64,000 nucleotides of DNA from NCBI GenBank assembly GCA_903970555.1, contig CAJCJD010000246.1, positions 1 to 64,000 of the forward strand. Reading direction: 5' to 3'. This DNA comes from Vulcanimicrobiota bacterium. GTDB taxonomy: Bacteria; Pseudomonadota; Gammaproteobacteria; Xanthomonadales; Rhodanobacteraceae. The notes beneath the pieces were generated by a model. That model saw nothing but the letters and a program-made list of their open reading frames with translations, was not told the DNA's origin and did no database searches. A program made the translations under genes and the position numbers. Of this stretch, positions 35,906 to 44,411 are shown piece after piece. The first letter of the stretch is position 1, and each line of letters starts with the position of its first letter.

Positions 35906-36199
35906 ATGTCCAAGCTACGTTTTGCATCCAAGGCCGCCGCGGTGGCAGTCGGCCTTTTGGTAACGGTGTCTGCTTACGCTGCCCAAGGCTGTGGCCCGGG
36001 TCGGTGGCGCGACGGGTGGGGCTTCTGCCATGGGCCGGCCGTCGTCGTGGTACGCCCAATTGGCTATCCCGTCGCCTATCCGGTCGTTGCCGTGGCGCCG
36101 GCTCGCGTATGCCCGATAGGTTACTGGGTCGGCCCCCATGGCCATTGTCGCGATACCCCGGTCCACGCCCGCTGGATGTATGGCCGATGGGTATATTGA
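35906..36199 (+). CDS. Small secreted Cys/Gly-rich protein, GCG_CRPN type
   Basis: The product is 97 residues with a signal peptide (MSKLRFASKAAAVAVGLLVTVSAYAA). The mature part is short and unusual: GCGPGRWRDGWGFCHG near residues 28-43, then VCPIGYWVGPHGHCRDT near 68-84, with Val/Pro/Tyr repeats between. The GCGPG-(x)n-GFC opening is that of the GCG_CRPN prefix family, in which Cys-Arg-Pro-Asn repeats often follow. Here only one degenerate C-R-D-T unit is left. Four cysteines could form disulfides or hold a metal. AGGAGAAAGAGTC before the ATG is a strong ribosome site. A 12-bp hairpin follows. Function unknown. Confidence 0.8.
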   Translation: MSKLRFASKAAAVAVGLLVTVSAYAAQGCGPGRWRDGWGFCHGPAVVVVRPIGYPVAYPVVAVAPARVCPIGYWVGPHGHCRDTPVHARWMYGRWVY

Positions 36200-36210
36200 T
36201 ACTTCCGTAG

Positions 36211-36238
36211 ACACGGCGAGATGTTGATCTCGCCGTGT
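36211..36238. terminator. Bidirectional hairpin between convergent genes
   Basis: ACACGGCGAGAT (36211-36222) and ATCTCGCCGTGT (36227-36238) form a perfect 12-bp stem with a 4-nt loop GTTG. It lies 11 bp after the stop of the GCG_CRPN-type gene and 34 bp from the end of the convergent NTF2-like gene. There is no T tract, so termination efficiency is uncertain. Confidence 0.7.
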
Positions 36239-36272
36239 GGATGTTCGCTTCGGTTCAAAAGCATACTCAACG

Positions 36273-36671
36273 TCATGACGCTCCCTGCTTTGATTGAAGC
36301 ATCGCGGCCATTCGCTGATGGATGAGATTGATCGCCTTCAGCGGCCTGAGCATGACTTTGAATTCGACAATTTTCCCCGTGTCGTTCCACTTAATGAGAT
36401 CGACACCATTGACGAGCACTCCATCGATTTCGGTCTCGAATTCCAGCATCGCGTCTGACGCGCCTACAATCTCGCGCACGTAACGGAATGTTGGATTAAA
36501 GAATACGGTGAACGCCGCACTCAGATACGCGGCAGCCAGTACCTTGCCACGTTGTGGTACGTGGACCACAGGCGAGTAGAAAACCGCTTCTTCCGCGAGC
36601 AATGAGTCAAGGCCGGAAGGGTCTTGCGTGCGAACCAAGCGATGCCAAGTTTCGAGCGGGTGTTCGTTCAC
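36273..36671 (-). CDS. NTF2-like (SnoaL-type) protein
   Basis: Cytosolic protein of 132 residues with the alpha+beta barrel pattern of the NTF2 superfamily: N-terminal helix WHRLVRTQDPSGLDSLLAEEAVFYSPV, then strands with MLEFETEIDGVLVNGVDLIKWNDTGKIVEFKVMLRPLKAI. In this superfamily the pocket can bind small molecules or catalyse isomerisation, but no catalytic Asp/His pair is certain. The GTG at 36671 follows GGAGAGCCACAAA. It lies about 200 bp downstream of the aldehyde dehydrogenase gene on the same strand, and a joint transcript is possible. Confidence 0.78.
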   Translation of the reverse strand: MNEHPLETWHRLVRTQDPSGLDSLLAEEAVFYSPVVHVPQRGKVLAAAYLSAAFTVFFNPTFRYVREIVGASDAMLEFETEIDGVLVNGVDLIKWNDTGKIVEFKVMLRPLKAINLIHQRMAAMLQSKQGAS

Positions 36672-36878
36672 TTTGTGGCTCTCCTTACATCCGTTGACTT
36701 GTCCGCAATTGAAACCTGAGGCTTCACTTCTGAAGCCACACCCTGGGATCGAGCAGCTAGATGCAAGGACTTTCGTTTACCGGTAGACGAAAGGCGTCGA
36801 GCGCTATGGGTGGTTCGAATCGACTTTAAATTGCACAAGTTGTTGCATCGGTATTTGGCAACGCCAAAACATCGCCGC

Positions 36879-38315
36879 TTACGGACTCACGCCAACGAAC
36901 ATCTTTTCGATCTGCATGTCGTGAAACGTGTAGGGAATCCCACCGACTCCTAGACCCGACTCACGCAGGCCCGCAAATGGCATCCAGTCGACACGGAATG
37001 CCGTGTGCTCGTTGACCATGACCGCCGATGCATCCAGGCCGTGGTAGGCGCGTATCGCGGTGTCGAAATCCCGCGTGAATACAGCAGCCTGAAAGGCAAC
37101 GGGTAACGAATTGGCCGCATGGAACGCCTGCTCGATATCGTCATAGGGGTACACGCACACGACCGGACCAAAAACCTCTTTCTGACTAACCTCGCAATCG
37201 GCTGGGGGCGCAAACAGTATCGTTGGGGCATAACACGTCTGCCCGACCCGCTTGCCTCCGGTTAGGAGCTGCGCACCAGCCGTCACAGCGTTCTGCACCC
37301 ACGTGTCTACGCGATGCAGCTCTTTTTGCCGAATCAGCGGGCCTACATCGGTGTCGGGCTTGGTGGGGTCGCCGACGACGAGAGCCTCTGCGGCGCGCGC
37401 AAGGCGATCGGCCACGTTTCGGGCAATGGACTGATGCGCATAAATGCGCTGAACGGACACGCAAACCTGGCCCGCATGATAAAAGCCGCCCTTGATCAGT
37501 TTGGGTATGGCTTTATCAAGGTCCGCATCGGCGGCCACGATCACCGGCGCGGCACCACCGTGTTCGAGCGCGCTGCGAACACCCGGGGCGAGCTGCGAGC
37601 GCAGCTTCCACCCGACGGCGGCGCTTCCGATGAAGCTGAAGAATCCAACGCGCGCATCCGTAACAAGGCGCGATGCAAGCTCATTGCTTTCAAGCACGAT
37701 GGCCTGCCCCCACTCTTCGGGAAGCCCTGCCTTGCGCAGTATATCGATCAGCGTCAGGCAGCTCAGGGGCGTATCGGTCGCAGGTTTGACAATGAAAGGA
37801 CACCCGGCGGCCACCGCAGGGCCAACCTGATGAACGATCAAGTTGAGCGGATGGTTGAAGGCACTGACCGCCACCACCACCCCGATGGGTTCCCTTTGTG
37901 TGAAGGCGATGCGATGGGCCGAACTCGCATTGATGTTCATCGGAATGACGTGCCCACCGTTGCCACGGATGGCTTCCGCACATGACAGGATGCCATCGAT
38001 GGCCCGAGTGGTTTCCGCGCGCGCGTCGACCAGGGGCTTGCCTCCCTCTAGCGCAATCAGCATGGCCAAATCTTCAGCCACGTCGATCATGTGCTGAGCG
38101 GCCCGTCTTAAAATGGCTTCGCGATCCGCCGCGAGGAGCCAGCCACGGCGGTCCTTGAATAAGCGATGGGCGGTCGCAAGCGCGCGCTCGATGTCCTCTG
38201 CGGCAGAGACACTGACCGTGCCCACCACCGTGCCATCGAAAGGCGATTTTATCTCGAGCGTAAGGTCCTTACCGCTCGCCTCGCTAACCATGCTTTTGAA
38301 GTGACGTTGCTTCAT
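36879..38315 (-). CDS. NAD(P)-dependent aldehyde dehydrogenase
   Basis: Aldehyde dehydrogenase superfamily protein of 478 residues. Catalytic Cys285 is in GQVCVSVQR and the general base Glu251 in LEHGGAAP. The cofactor region reads FIGSAAVGWKL, and the oxyanion block is VAVSAFNHPLNLIVHQVGPAVAAG. The C-terminus has VFGPVVCVYPYDD and PFAGLRESGLGVGGIPY. It looks most like the lactaldehyde/glyceraldehyde-3-phosphate or phosphonoacetaldehyde-type subfamilies, but the substrate cannot be set. It is not part of the iol operon. The ATG at 38315 follows GAGCAGG. The 250 bp upstream hold no gene. Confidence 0.9.
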   Translation of the reverse strand: MKQRHFKSMVSEASGKDLTLEIKSPFDGTVVGTVSVSAAEDIERALATAHRLFKDRRGWLLAADREAILRRAAQHMIDVAEDLAMLIALEGGKPLVDARAETTRAIDGILSCAEAIRGNGGHVIPMNINASSAHRIAFTQREPIGVVVAVSAFNHPLNLIVHQVGPAVAAGCPFIVKPATDTPLSCLTLIDILRKAGLPEEWGQAIVLESNELASRLVTDARVGFFSFIGSAAVGWKLRSQLAPGVRSALEHGGAAPVIVAADADLDKAIPKLIKGGFYHAGQVCVSVQRIYAHQSIARNVADRLARAAEALVVGDPTKPDTDVGPLIRQKELHRVDTWVQNAVTAGAQLLTGGKRVGQTCYAPTILFAPPADCEVSQKEVFGPVVCVYPYDDIEQAFHAANSLPVAFQAAVFTRDFDTAIRAYHGLDASAVMVNEHTAFRVDWMPFAGLRESGLGVGGIPYTFHDMQIEKMFVGVSP

Positions 38316-38564
38316 GACGACGACCTGCTCGGCGTGAGGCCCAGGCTAACAGTCTAGCGCCCCTTTGCAGGCCACAAATCTGTCGTCTATATGATTCATC
38401 CCTTGAACTTTTGATTCTTAGCCGTCGAAGTTCTCCCTCGGCCCGCGAAGTCGCGGCCAAAGGCGGACATCGCTAAACCGCCAAAGCTGTACCCGACGGC
38501 CCTCTACGGACAACCCAACCTACAGCAGCTGACGCAAAATTTCGGAAAATCTCAGCCCAACTGC

Positions 38565-39410
38565 TCATGCCCCGTGTTCGGACTTGAGAACTTTTGAGTC
38601 CAATACGATGCCCACTCTAGGGGCCCCACTCTTATCGCCATATCTGAGCGACAGATATACAACGCATAGTGGAAACAACAGATAGCGGGAAGCTATGGAG
38701 AGTATTTGCGATATGAGTCCGTAGGATCCCGAAATGCCATCGGCCCCAAAGAATGAGAAGTACCAAAATGACGTAAAGGCGATTAGGAACACCTGATTGC
38801 CTTCAACTTCGCCGGTGATGACATTGCTCGCTGTAGGGAAGGTTTTGTTGAAAAAGTGATACGTGATATAGCCCGAAACAATCATCAAAAACGGAAAAAG
38901 CGCCCACGTGGATATGCCTAAGCCTTGTGCTGCAATGGCAATGTCCGCGTGTGTAGTAATTGCTCGTATCGGAACATAGCCCCAGACGTTGGCGGCGCAC
39001 ATTAAAGAGAGCCAATAGAAAATGGAAAGCAAGAATCTGCTGGACTTGATGACACTCGTCGAAGCCAGTCCATACAGGATGACGTACAGCAATCCATTTC
39101 CGATGAAGGGTCCGGCGAGCGCTATCAAAGCGGCGCTTCCGCCGTGGCCACTAGCGAGGATTGGGCTGTAATTTACGTTGTCTGACACGTCGCCCAGAAA
39201 GACGACGTTGGAGAGCGTGGCTGGGCCGTAGTCGATACCGAACGGCTCCCTCATCCATCCCAGGGACCATGCCATCAGTGAATGGCTGTATTCATGCGTC
39301 AGGTAAGCCACGGCGTGGGCAACAAGCGCAAAGATAAACGTCACCAAGGCATATACGATGTTATCCGCGGAGATGGAGCCGATACCTGCCCGAACATTCG
39401 AACTCGTCAT
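38565..39410 (-). CDS. Polytopic membrane protein with HExxH motif
   Basis: About 281 residues, six to eight hydrophobic segments. In the first helix the zinc-protease-type motif HEYSH (residues 39-43) follows VAHAVAYLT, as in M50-like intramembrane metalloproteases. A second motif, where such proteases carry an Asp ligand, is not clear. Base composition is visibly more AT rich than the neighbours, and codons such as AAA, ATA and TTG are common, suggesting transfer. AGGGACGAAAC precedes the ATG at 39410; a frame start at 39503 is less likely. It is divergent from the MarR gene, whose operator lies about 140 bp from this start. Function unknown. Confidence 0.65.
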   Translation of the reverse strand: MTSSNVRAGIGSISADNIVYALVTFIFALVAHAVAYLTHEYSHSLMAWSLGWMREPFGIDYGPATLSNVVFLGDVSDNVNYSPILASGHGGSAALIALAGPFIGNGLLYVILYGLASTSVIKSSRFLLSIFYWLSLMCAANVWGYVPIRAITTHADIAIAAQGLGISTWALFPFLMIVSGYITYHFFNKTFPTASNVITGEVEGNQVFLIAFTSFWYFSFFGADGISGSYGLISQILSIASRYLLFPLCVVYLSLRYGDKSGAPRVGIVLDSKVLKSEHGA

Positions 39411-39546
39411 GTTTCGTCCCTGAGGAAGGCTGGCGAGAGTATGAAATGTAGTCGATGTTACAGCTGCCACCAACGTGGAAGCTCGAAGCCTTTTCGAGTG
39501 CACGGCACAACACGGGATTAGCAGCGCTCCAAATCCATTTTTATCA

Positions 39547-39576
39547 GTTTAACTTGCAAGTTAAACTTTTAACTTG
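39547..39576. promoter_or_regulatory. MarR-type operator palindrome
   Basis: GTTTAACTTGCAAGTTAAAC (39547-39566) is a perfect 20-bp palindrome. A third half-site, TTTTAACTTG, follows at 39567-39576. It lies 22 bp upstream of the MarR-family gene start. AACTTG-(x)-CAAGTT palindromes are typical MarR/SlyA operators, so autoregulation is very likely, and the divergent HExxH gene may share it. Confidence 0.82.
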
Positions 39577-39588
39577 TAGGCTGCACAC

Positions 39589-40032
39589 ATGGCCAAACCT
39601 CCGCGCCCTAAAGCCACGGTGGAGTCGTCAGTCAACGAACTGACGACCGCCATGGGCCAGCTGCTACGCCGCGTGCGCTTGGAAACGAGTTCGGACGAAC
39701 TTAATCTTTCGCAGCTTAGCGTCCTGGCGCGGCTCGATATGCATGGCGCCATGACCACCGCGGATCTCGCGCGCTCCGAATCGATGAAACCGCAATCGAT
39801 GGGAGCGATTCTTGTCGGCCTGGAACAAGAAGGGCTGGTTGAGCGCGAACCGCACCCCTCCGATGGGCGGCAGATTCTTTTTGCGATGACGGCCAAAGGC
39901 ACCGAGGTAAGACGCAAGCGTGGCATCGCTAAGCGCGAATGGTTACTCGCTGCGGTGGCGAAGCTGGAGCCTGCGGAGCTGCGAACACTTATCGACGCCA
40001 TTCCACTTATCAAACGCCTGAGCGAGTCATAA
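39589..40032 (+). CDS. MarR-family transcriptional regulator
   Basis: Winged-helix dimeric regulator of 147 residues. The DNA-binding part reads LNLSQLSVLARLDMHGAMTTADLARSESMKPQSMGAILVGLEQEGLVEREPHPSDGRQILFAMTAKG, with the wing at PSDGRQI. The ends form the dimer helices. MarR proteins are usually repressors released by phenolic or oxidant ligands. The ideal palindrome at 39547 just upstream points to autorepression. The small membrane-protein gene 105 bp downstream is the probable co-regulated target. Confidence 0.93.
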   Translation: MAKPPRPKATVESSVNELTTAMGQLLRRVRLETSSDELNLSQLSVLARLDMHGAMTTADLARSESMKPQSMGAILVGLEQEGLVEREPHPSDGRQILFAMTAKGTEVRRKRGIAKREWLLAAVAKLEPAELRTLIDAIPLIKRLSES

Positions 40033-40137
40033 CGATCAGCCCGCTGAACCCACTTATCCCAGCGACAGGTAAAAAACGCGTACACGCGGTTGGTCAGCCT
40101 GTACTCTCGCGCCCCGCTCACAGAGGACTACATCGTG

Positions 40138-40461
40138 GTGAACTGGCTTCATGATCTTTCCTATTTCTTCGGCGGCATTTTCTTAGCCAATGCCATTCCG
40201 CACTTTGTCAGCGGCGTGATGGGGCGTCCGTTCCAGTCGCCTTTTGCGCATCCGCGTGGTGAGGGCCTGTCGTCTGCGACTGTCAACGTGATCTGGGGGT
40301 TCGCGAATTTCGTTGCAGCTTATCTGCTGATTGTTCGCGTCGGCGATTTCGATATACACGATGCGCAAACGACGATTTCGTTAGGTCTTGGCGTGCTGTT
40401 GATGGGCTTGGCCACGGCCAAGCTATTCGGTCGCTTCAATGGCGGCAATCTGAAGGACTGA
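40138..40461 (+). CDS. Small inner-membrane protein of unknown function
   Basis: 107-residue protein with three hydrophobic segments: WLHDLSYFFGGIFLANAIPHFVSG, VNVIWGFANFVAAYLLIV and TISLGLGVLLMGLATAKLFG. The motif NAIPHFVSGVMGRPFQSPFA-(x)n-GEGLSSATVN recurs in a small conserved family found in Proteobacteria and Actinobacteria, without a known role. The GTG codons at 40135 and 40138 both follow AGAGGA; the second is used here. It follows the MarR gene on the same strand and probably is regulated by it. Confidence 0.72.
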   Translation: MNWLHDLSYFFGGIFLANAIPHFVSGVMGRPFQSPFAHPRGEGLSSATVNVIWGFANFVAAYLLIVRVGDFDIHDAQTTISLGLGVLLMGLATAKLFGRFNGGNLKD

Positions 40462-40511
40462 TACTCGCCAGTCCCGAAGCTGGCTGGGACATGTCAGCCC
40501 CCAATGTTCAC

Positions 40512-42086
40512 CTATCTATCGTACCGGGTGATTTCAAGCAGCACGACGTCGTTCGATTGCATGGGGATGGAAAAGCTTCCGCTGCCATTCGCATCGATGA
40601 CGAGCCATTGTTGCGTCGCTCTGTCGGTCGTCAGGGATTGCAGCTTATTTCGTTGGGCCGTGCTCAATGATGCTGGCGATCCCATGCGTAGATACGCCGT
40701 ATAGGCATCGTTGGCGTCAAAGCCGGTTCGATAGAGTGCAATTCGATACTTGCCCGGACGCAGGTGTTCAAATGCAAGGTTGACGTTTCCCGTCGGATGC
40801 GCGGGAAACACCTTGGTATAGAACGGGCGATTGCTCTTGTCCTGTTTCGGCTGCACGAAATCCCACACCAGCGCTTTGAGTACGCCGTCATTCCACGTTA
40901 CGTAACTTTGATCGTCGCCTGTTTTAAGCTCGTTGGCACCGAGACGGTTGAGGTACTTGTAGGCGAAATAGACCGGCTTGCGAATGCCCTGCGGGTTCAT
41001 CAAGCCAAAGCCGCCTTGGAACGGCGCGGTGGGCGGCCCGGGTTCCTCGAATAGATCGCTGAAGGTCCAATAGCTCATGCCCCGAGCCATGCCTTCAGAT
41101 GCTTTGAGTTTGCTCAGGACGTATGCAGCACTCACATACGAATCGTGCACGGGATCGCGCGGCGTATAGCTGGCACTCCACTCGGTGAAATATAGCGGCA
41201 GGCCGGGTTTGCTGGAATGATCTATCTGCTGACGCACGCGACGAACGTCACCGACGATGGCATCCGGCGACGATGAAAGCTTGGTATCGCTTTCACCATG
41301 CTCGTCGAGAAATCCGCCGTCAACGCCGTAGGTATGCGTGGTGATGAAGTCGAGCGGCACGCCAGCCTGTGTGACGTGTTCAATCAGCTCTGGCACCCAG
41401 GCCGCCCCTGCGGTGGAAGGTCCACCCACTTTCAATTGCGAATCGACTTGCTTGATAGCGCGCGCGGAGATGTCGAAGAGCTGGAAATACGCCTTTTGGT
41501 CGGCGCTCTCCCAGAAGCCGGCCAGGTTGGGCTCATTCCAGACTTCGAAATACCAGTTTCGAACTTCCTGCTTGCCGTAGCGCTGCTCCAGGTGACGGAC
41601 GAACGCATCCACCAACGCGCTCCATTTCGAAAGCACAGGGTGAGACGTATTGCCCTTCCAGTAAAAGATGTGCTGATCGGAAGTCTTCATCGCTTCGGGC
41701 GTGAACCCCAGTTCGACGAATGGTCGAATGCCCATTGCCAGCAACCGGTCATACAGATAGTCGATCTTGGTCCAGTCGTAGATCGGCTTGCCGTCCACTT
41801 CCCGATACGCACCGAGCACGTCGTGAAAAATGCCGTGGAAGCGGATGTAGCGAAACCCCAGCTCCGTTTTCACCGTTTTGAGCTGAGCGAGGCTGTCGTC
41901 GCGGATCAGCGTCCCGGGATAATCGGAACCCACGGAGAAGTTGTAGTAACGATCAAGCGGTGCCGCCGGAGCCTGCACGTCAATGGCGATATGCCGCTCG
42001 CTTTGCCCGGCTTGAACGGCGGGCACTAGGCCAATGAGCATGCACGCCAGGCTACGTGCTGCAACACACCTGCGGATTCCGGTCAT
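40512..42086 (-). CDS. Secreted GH39 glycosidase (beta-xylosidase-like)
   Basis: Retaining glycoside hydrolase of family 39, clan A (524 residues). A signal peptide lies in TGIRRCVAARSLACMLIGLVPAVQAG. The TIM barrel carries the acid/base Glu185 in FEVWNEPNLAGFW and the nucleophile Glu302 in YFTEWSASY. Family 39 enzymes act on beta-xylosides, alpha-L-iduronides and similar; substrate here is open. The C-terminal 130 residues form a beta domain (FEHLRPGKYRIALYRTGF). The ATG at 42086 is preferred to the TTG at 42113. It stands alone on the minus strand, downstream of a FUSC gene. Confidence 0.9.
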   Translation of the reverse strand: MTGIRRCVAARSLACMLIGLVPAVQAGQSERHIAIDVQAPAAPLDRYYNFSVGSDYPGTLIRDDSLAQLKTVKTELGFRYIRFHGIFHDVLGAYREVDGKPIYDWTKIDYLYDRLLAMGIRPFVELGFTPEAMKTSDQHIFYWKGNTSHPVLSKWSALVDAFVRHLEQRYGKQEVRNWYFEVWNEPNLAGFWESADQKAYFQLFDISARAIKQVDSQLKVGGPSTAGAAWVPELIEHVTQAGVPLDFITTHTYGVDGGFLDEHGESDTKLSSSPDAIVGDVRRVRQQIDHSSKPGLPLYFTEWSASYTPRDPVHDSYVSAAYVLSKLKASEGMARGMSYWTFSDLFEEPGPPTAPFQGGFGLMNPQGIRKPVYFAYKYLNRLGANELKTGDDQSYVTWNDGVLKALVWDFVQPKQDKSNRPFYTKVFPAHPTGNVNLAFEHLRPGKYRIALYRTGFDANDAYTAYLRMGSPASLSTAQRNKLQSLTTDRATQQWLVIDANGSGSFSIPMQSNDVVLLEITRYDR

Positions 42087-42279
42087 CGTCGTTCTACCCA
42101 CCTGCTTCCCCAATCAATGCTGCGTGCCGCGGAGTCCAACAGACCTGGGCTGGTGATTTCCAGGGGATGCCCTTTACGATTTTTACATGATATGAAGTAG
42201 CGCCAATCGCCTGGTCGGCCGCCCAAACGAGAAGGGTTGTGCGTAGCTGCGGCATGCACCGAGCAGTCGCCGAAGATAT

Positions 42280-43527
42280 CTAGTCCGGCTTGTCCGATTC
42301 GCCGTCTTGATTGGCGCTCCCTCGCGAAGCTGCGCTTGGTGCTTCGTCGATGTCGCATTGAGCGGGACGTTTGAAGTGCGAACCGCTCAGCTTCGCCAAC
42401 CTATTGCGAAAAGTCGCTAAGCCGCCCATCGTTGCAGCGAGCACGATCAACGCAACCACGATGCCCATAAGCCGCTGCAACGCGGCGGATGCGTCTGTCG
42501 ACCATGCGCGATCCTGCACGAAGATCATGATGAAACCGACGCCGAATTGGGTCCCGATGTAGCTCACCTCTTCCGGTCCAGACTGGATATGCGCTGCCAG
42601 CCAGACTCCCGCCCCCAGCACGGTCAGGCACAGAAAAGGCGTTCTGCCTATCAGTGGTAGCAACGGAGCTGCGATCAAGGCAGCACATAGGCATCCCAAG
42701 AGACGATTGAACATCCGCATATGCACCGCTGCCATACCGTGGCCATCTTTCAGCACCGATATAGGCACGAGTAGAACGGCAACCACTGAAACCATCGACT
42801 GCGCGAAATTGGGCAACGCGTGAAAATGGTTGATCAAACCGATAAGTGCGATCGCCACTGTGCCCTGCAAGGCTTGCCACAGTCGCGAGGGTCGCGAGCA
42901 CGCAACGATGGGTGGCGCGAAAGGCTCATGGTTGTTGCCCGTTGCTGACGGCGGAGGGGTGACTGACGAGCCGCCGCTACGAAGCACTCGTTCAATGGAA
43001 AAGGCTACGGCTGCGACCGCCGCCGCTGCGAGAACCCCCACGGCGACATCCAGCACTCTGTCAGTAGCAAGATTGATCGGCGAGACAGCGCCTCCCGCAT
43101 CGCTAAGCACCATAAGCGCGGTGACGGTGCCGAGAATCCAGCTATAGGCGTATGGCGAGCCGAGCATGCCATACACGCCCAGGCCGGACACCAGCGCCAG
43201 CGCCACAATGGCCAGCCATGAGCCAGGAAATATCAGGGTTGCGAGCAGCACACCGCTGAGCGCGCCCATCACCGTGCCCGCAAGTCGTTCCAAGCACCGC
43301 CGAAAAACGACAACCGGATTGGCCCGAATGAGCGCATAGGCACTGAGCGCCACCCACCAGCGTTGCTTGAGGCTGAAGACGTCTGCAAGGTAAACGGCGA
43401 GCACAGCGGAAGCGACGGCTTCCGCGCAAAGCTTTGCTCGATCGCCGCGTAGGCTGACGAGACGCAATTCCGCCACGACCCCGTCAGCTGAGCGACGAAA
43501 ACGTTGGCGAAGCGGCGACACGTCCAT
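42280..43527 (-). CDS. FUSC-family membrane protein
   Basis: Protein of 415 residues with two six-helix halves separated by a short cytoplasmic, Pro/Ser-rich linker (SGGSSVTPPPSATGNN). Conserved FUSC blocks include LADVFSLKQRWWVALSAYALI, AGTVMGALSGVLLATL and, in the second half, MFNRLLGCLCAALIAAPLL. This family (YccS, AaeB, fusaric-acid resistance) exports aromatic acids or other anions, usually with a membrane-fusion partner; none is adjacent. The ATG at 43527 is taken because the upstream part of the frame is Arg/Ser-rich and lacks coding character. The start has only a weak GAGGG site. Confidence 0.82.
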   Translation of the reverse strand: MDVSPLRQRFRRSADGVVAELRLVSLRGDRAKLCAEAVASAVLAVYLADVFSLKQRWWVALSAYALIRANPVVVFRRCLERLAGTVMGALSGVLLATLIFPGSWLAIVALALVSGLGVYGMLGSPYAYSWILGTVTALMVLSDAGGAVSPINLATDRVLDVAVGVLAAAAVAAVAFSIERVLRSGGSSVTPPPSATGNNHEPFAPPIVACSRPSRLWQALQGTVAIALIGLINHFHALPNFAQSMVSVVAVLLVPISVLKDGHGMAAVHMRMFNRLLGCLCAALIAAPLLPLIGRTPFLCLTVLGAGVWLAAHIQSGPEEVSYIGTQFGVGFIMIFVQDRAWSTDASAALQRLMGIVVALIVLAATMGGLATFRNRLAKLSGSHFKRPAQCDIDEAPSAASRGSANQDGESDKPD

Positions 43528-44043
43528 GGGATAGGAGCCCTCGTTCAGTCGAACGCTCGTGTTGCGGCGGAACGACACAACCCTTGGAGAAGGGTTTTCT
43601 CGATGTGGATGACGATACCACCTAGGTGCGTCTTGGGCTCGATAGCTTGAGGAGCTAGACCACGCACGTCTCGTGCATGGCGATGAGCCACGCCGATCGT
43701 TCGATCTGGAAATAACCTCCGCTTTTGCGAAAAACCTGTCGAACGCGATTGCCGACAATGGCGCCATGGATGAGGAAGCAAAAAACCTGCACAGGCGCCC
43801 GCTACTTCGTCTGTGCTGGGCTTGGCCGGAGATGCCATGCCGCTGCCGGTCGGAACGGATCACGGATGAACCCGGCAATCAGTTGCTCATGGAAAGCAAG
43901 GTGCCACGGAAGGCTTTATTCGTGCGCGGGTCCACCAGATCCGGGAACAGCGCACTCCATGTCATGCATCGCCCCGCGGCCGCCTTCCCTACGACGGAAC
44001 GGGCATCCACGTTTTATAGACAGGAAAGATACGGTCCATTGCC
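43528..44043. other. Intergenic, no confident gene
   Basis: Frames are open on both strands of this 516-bp divergent region, but the products are Arg/Cys/His-rich and match no family. A 124-residue frame from 43673 (plus) overlaps the next gene and has no ribosome site. The promoters of the FUSC gene and of the 44044 gene should be here. Confidence 0.5.
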
Positions 44044-44391
44044 ATGAATCGTTCGCCGATTTCCCACCCTGTTTCGCGCAAGCACGTCGATATGGGCTTG
44101 CCGATCTTTGTATCGCCAACGGCCACGTTGGCGGTCTGTTTGATGGTGTTCGGCGTGCTGCACTCGGTGGCAACCATCAGTGCGGAACGCGTCGCCATCG
44201 ACGGGCTGCTTGTCGTCAATGCTTCGCTTTATGTGGCGGCGGCGCTGCTGGCGAGGACTGCGCTTCGCACAGGCACGTCGATGCGCAGCTTGCTGCTCAC
44301 GCGCTACGCCAACCGCCTTTCTATTGCAGGACTGAGCATGACGATTATCGGCATCTGCTGCCTGGTGCTGGTGATCGCCATCAAGGCCTGA
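44044..44391 (+). CDS. Small membrane protein of unknown function
   Basis: 115 residues with three hydrophobic segments: PTATLAVCLMVFGVLHSVATI, LLVVNASLYVAAALLART and IAGLSMTIIGICCLVLVIAI. No family is recognised. AGGAAAGA lies 16 nt before the ATG at 44044, rather far; an internal ATG at codon 17 is possible. It is followed after 20 bp by the MarC-type gene on the same strand, so the two probably share a transcript. Confidence 0.6.
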   Translation: MNRSPISHPVSRKHVDMGLPIFVSPTATLAVCLMVFGVLHSVATISAERVAIDGLLVVNASLYVAAALLARTALRTGTSMRSLLLTRYANRLSIAGLSMTIIGICCLVLVIAIKA

Positions 44392-44411
44392 GCGACGACT
44401 GATCAAAGAGA

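Noticed and set aside
36800-36830. tRNA-like GGTTCGAATCG
   Set aside because: Only the T-loop-like word is present; no acceptor stem, anticodon arm or CCA can be folded around it.
43725-44402. Open frame of 225 residues on the plus strand
   Set aside because: It spans a gap and the 44044 membrane-protein gene in another frame, is Cys/Arg rich, and lacks a start signal.
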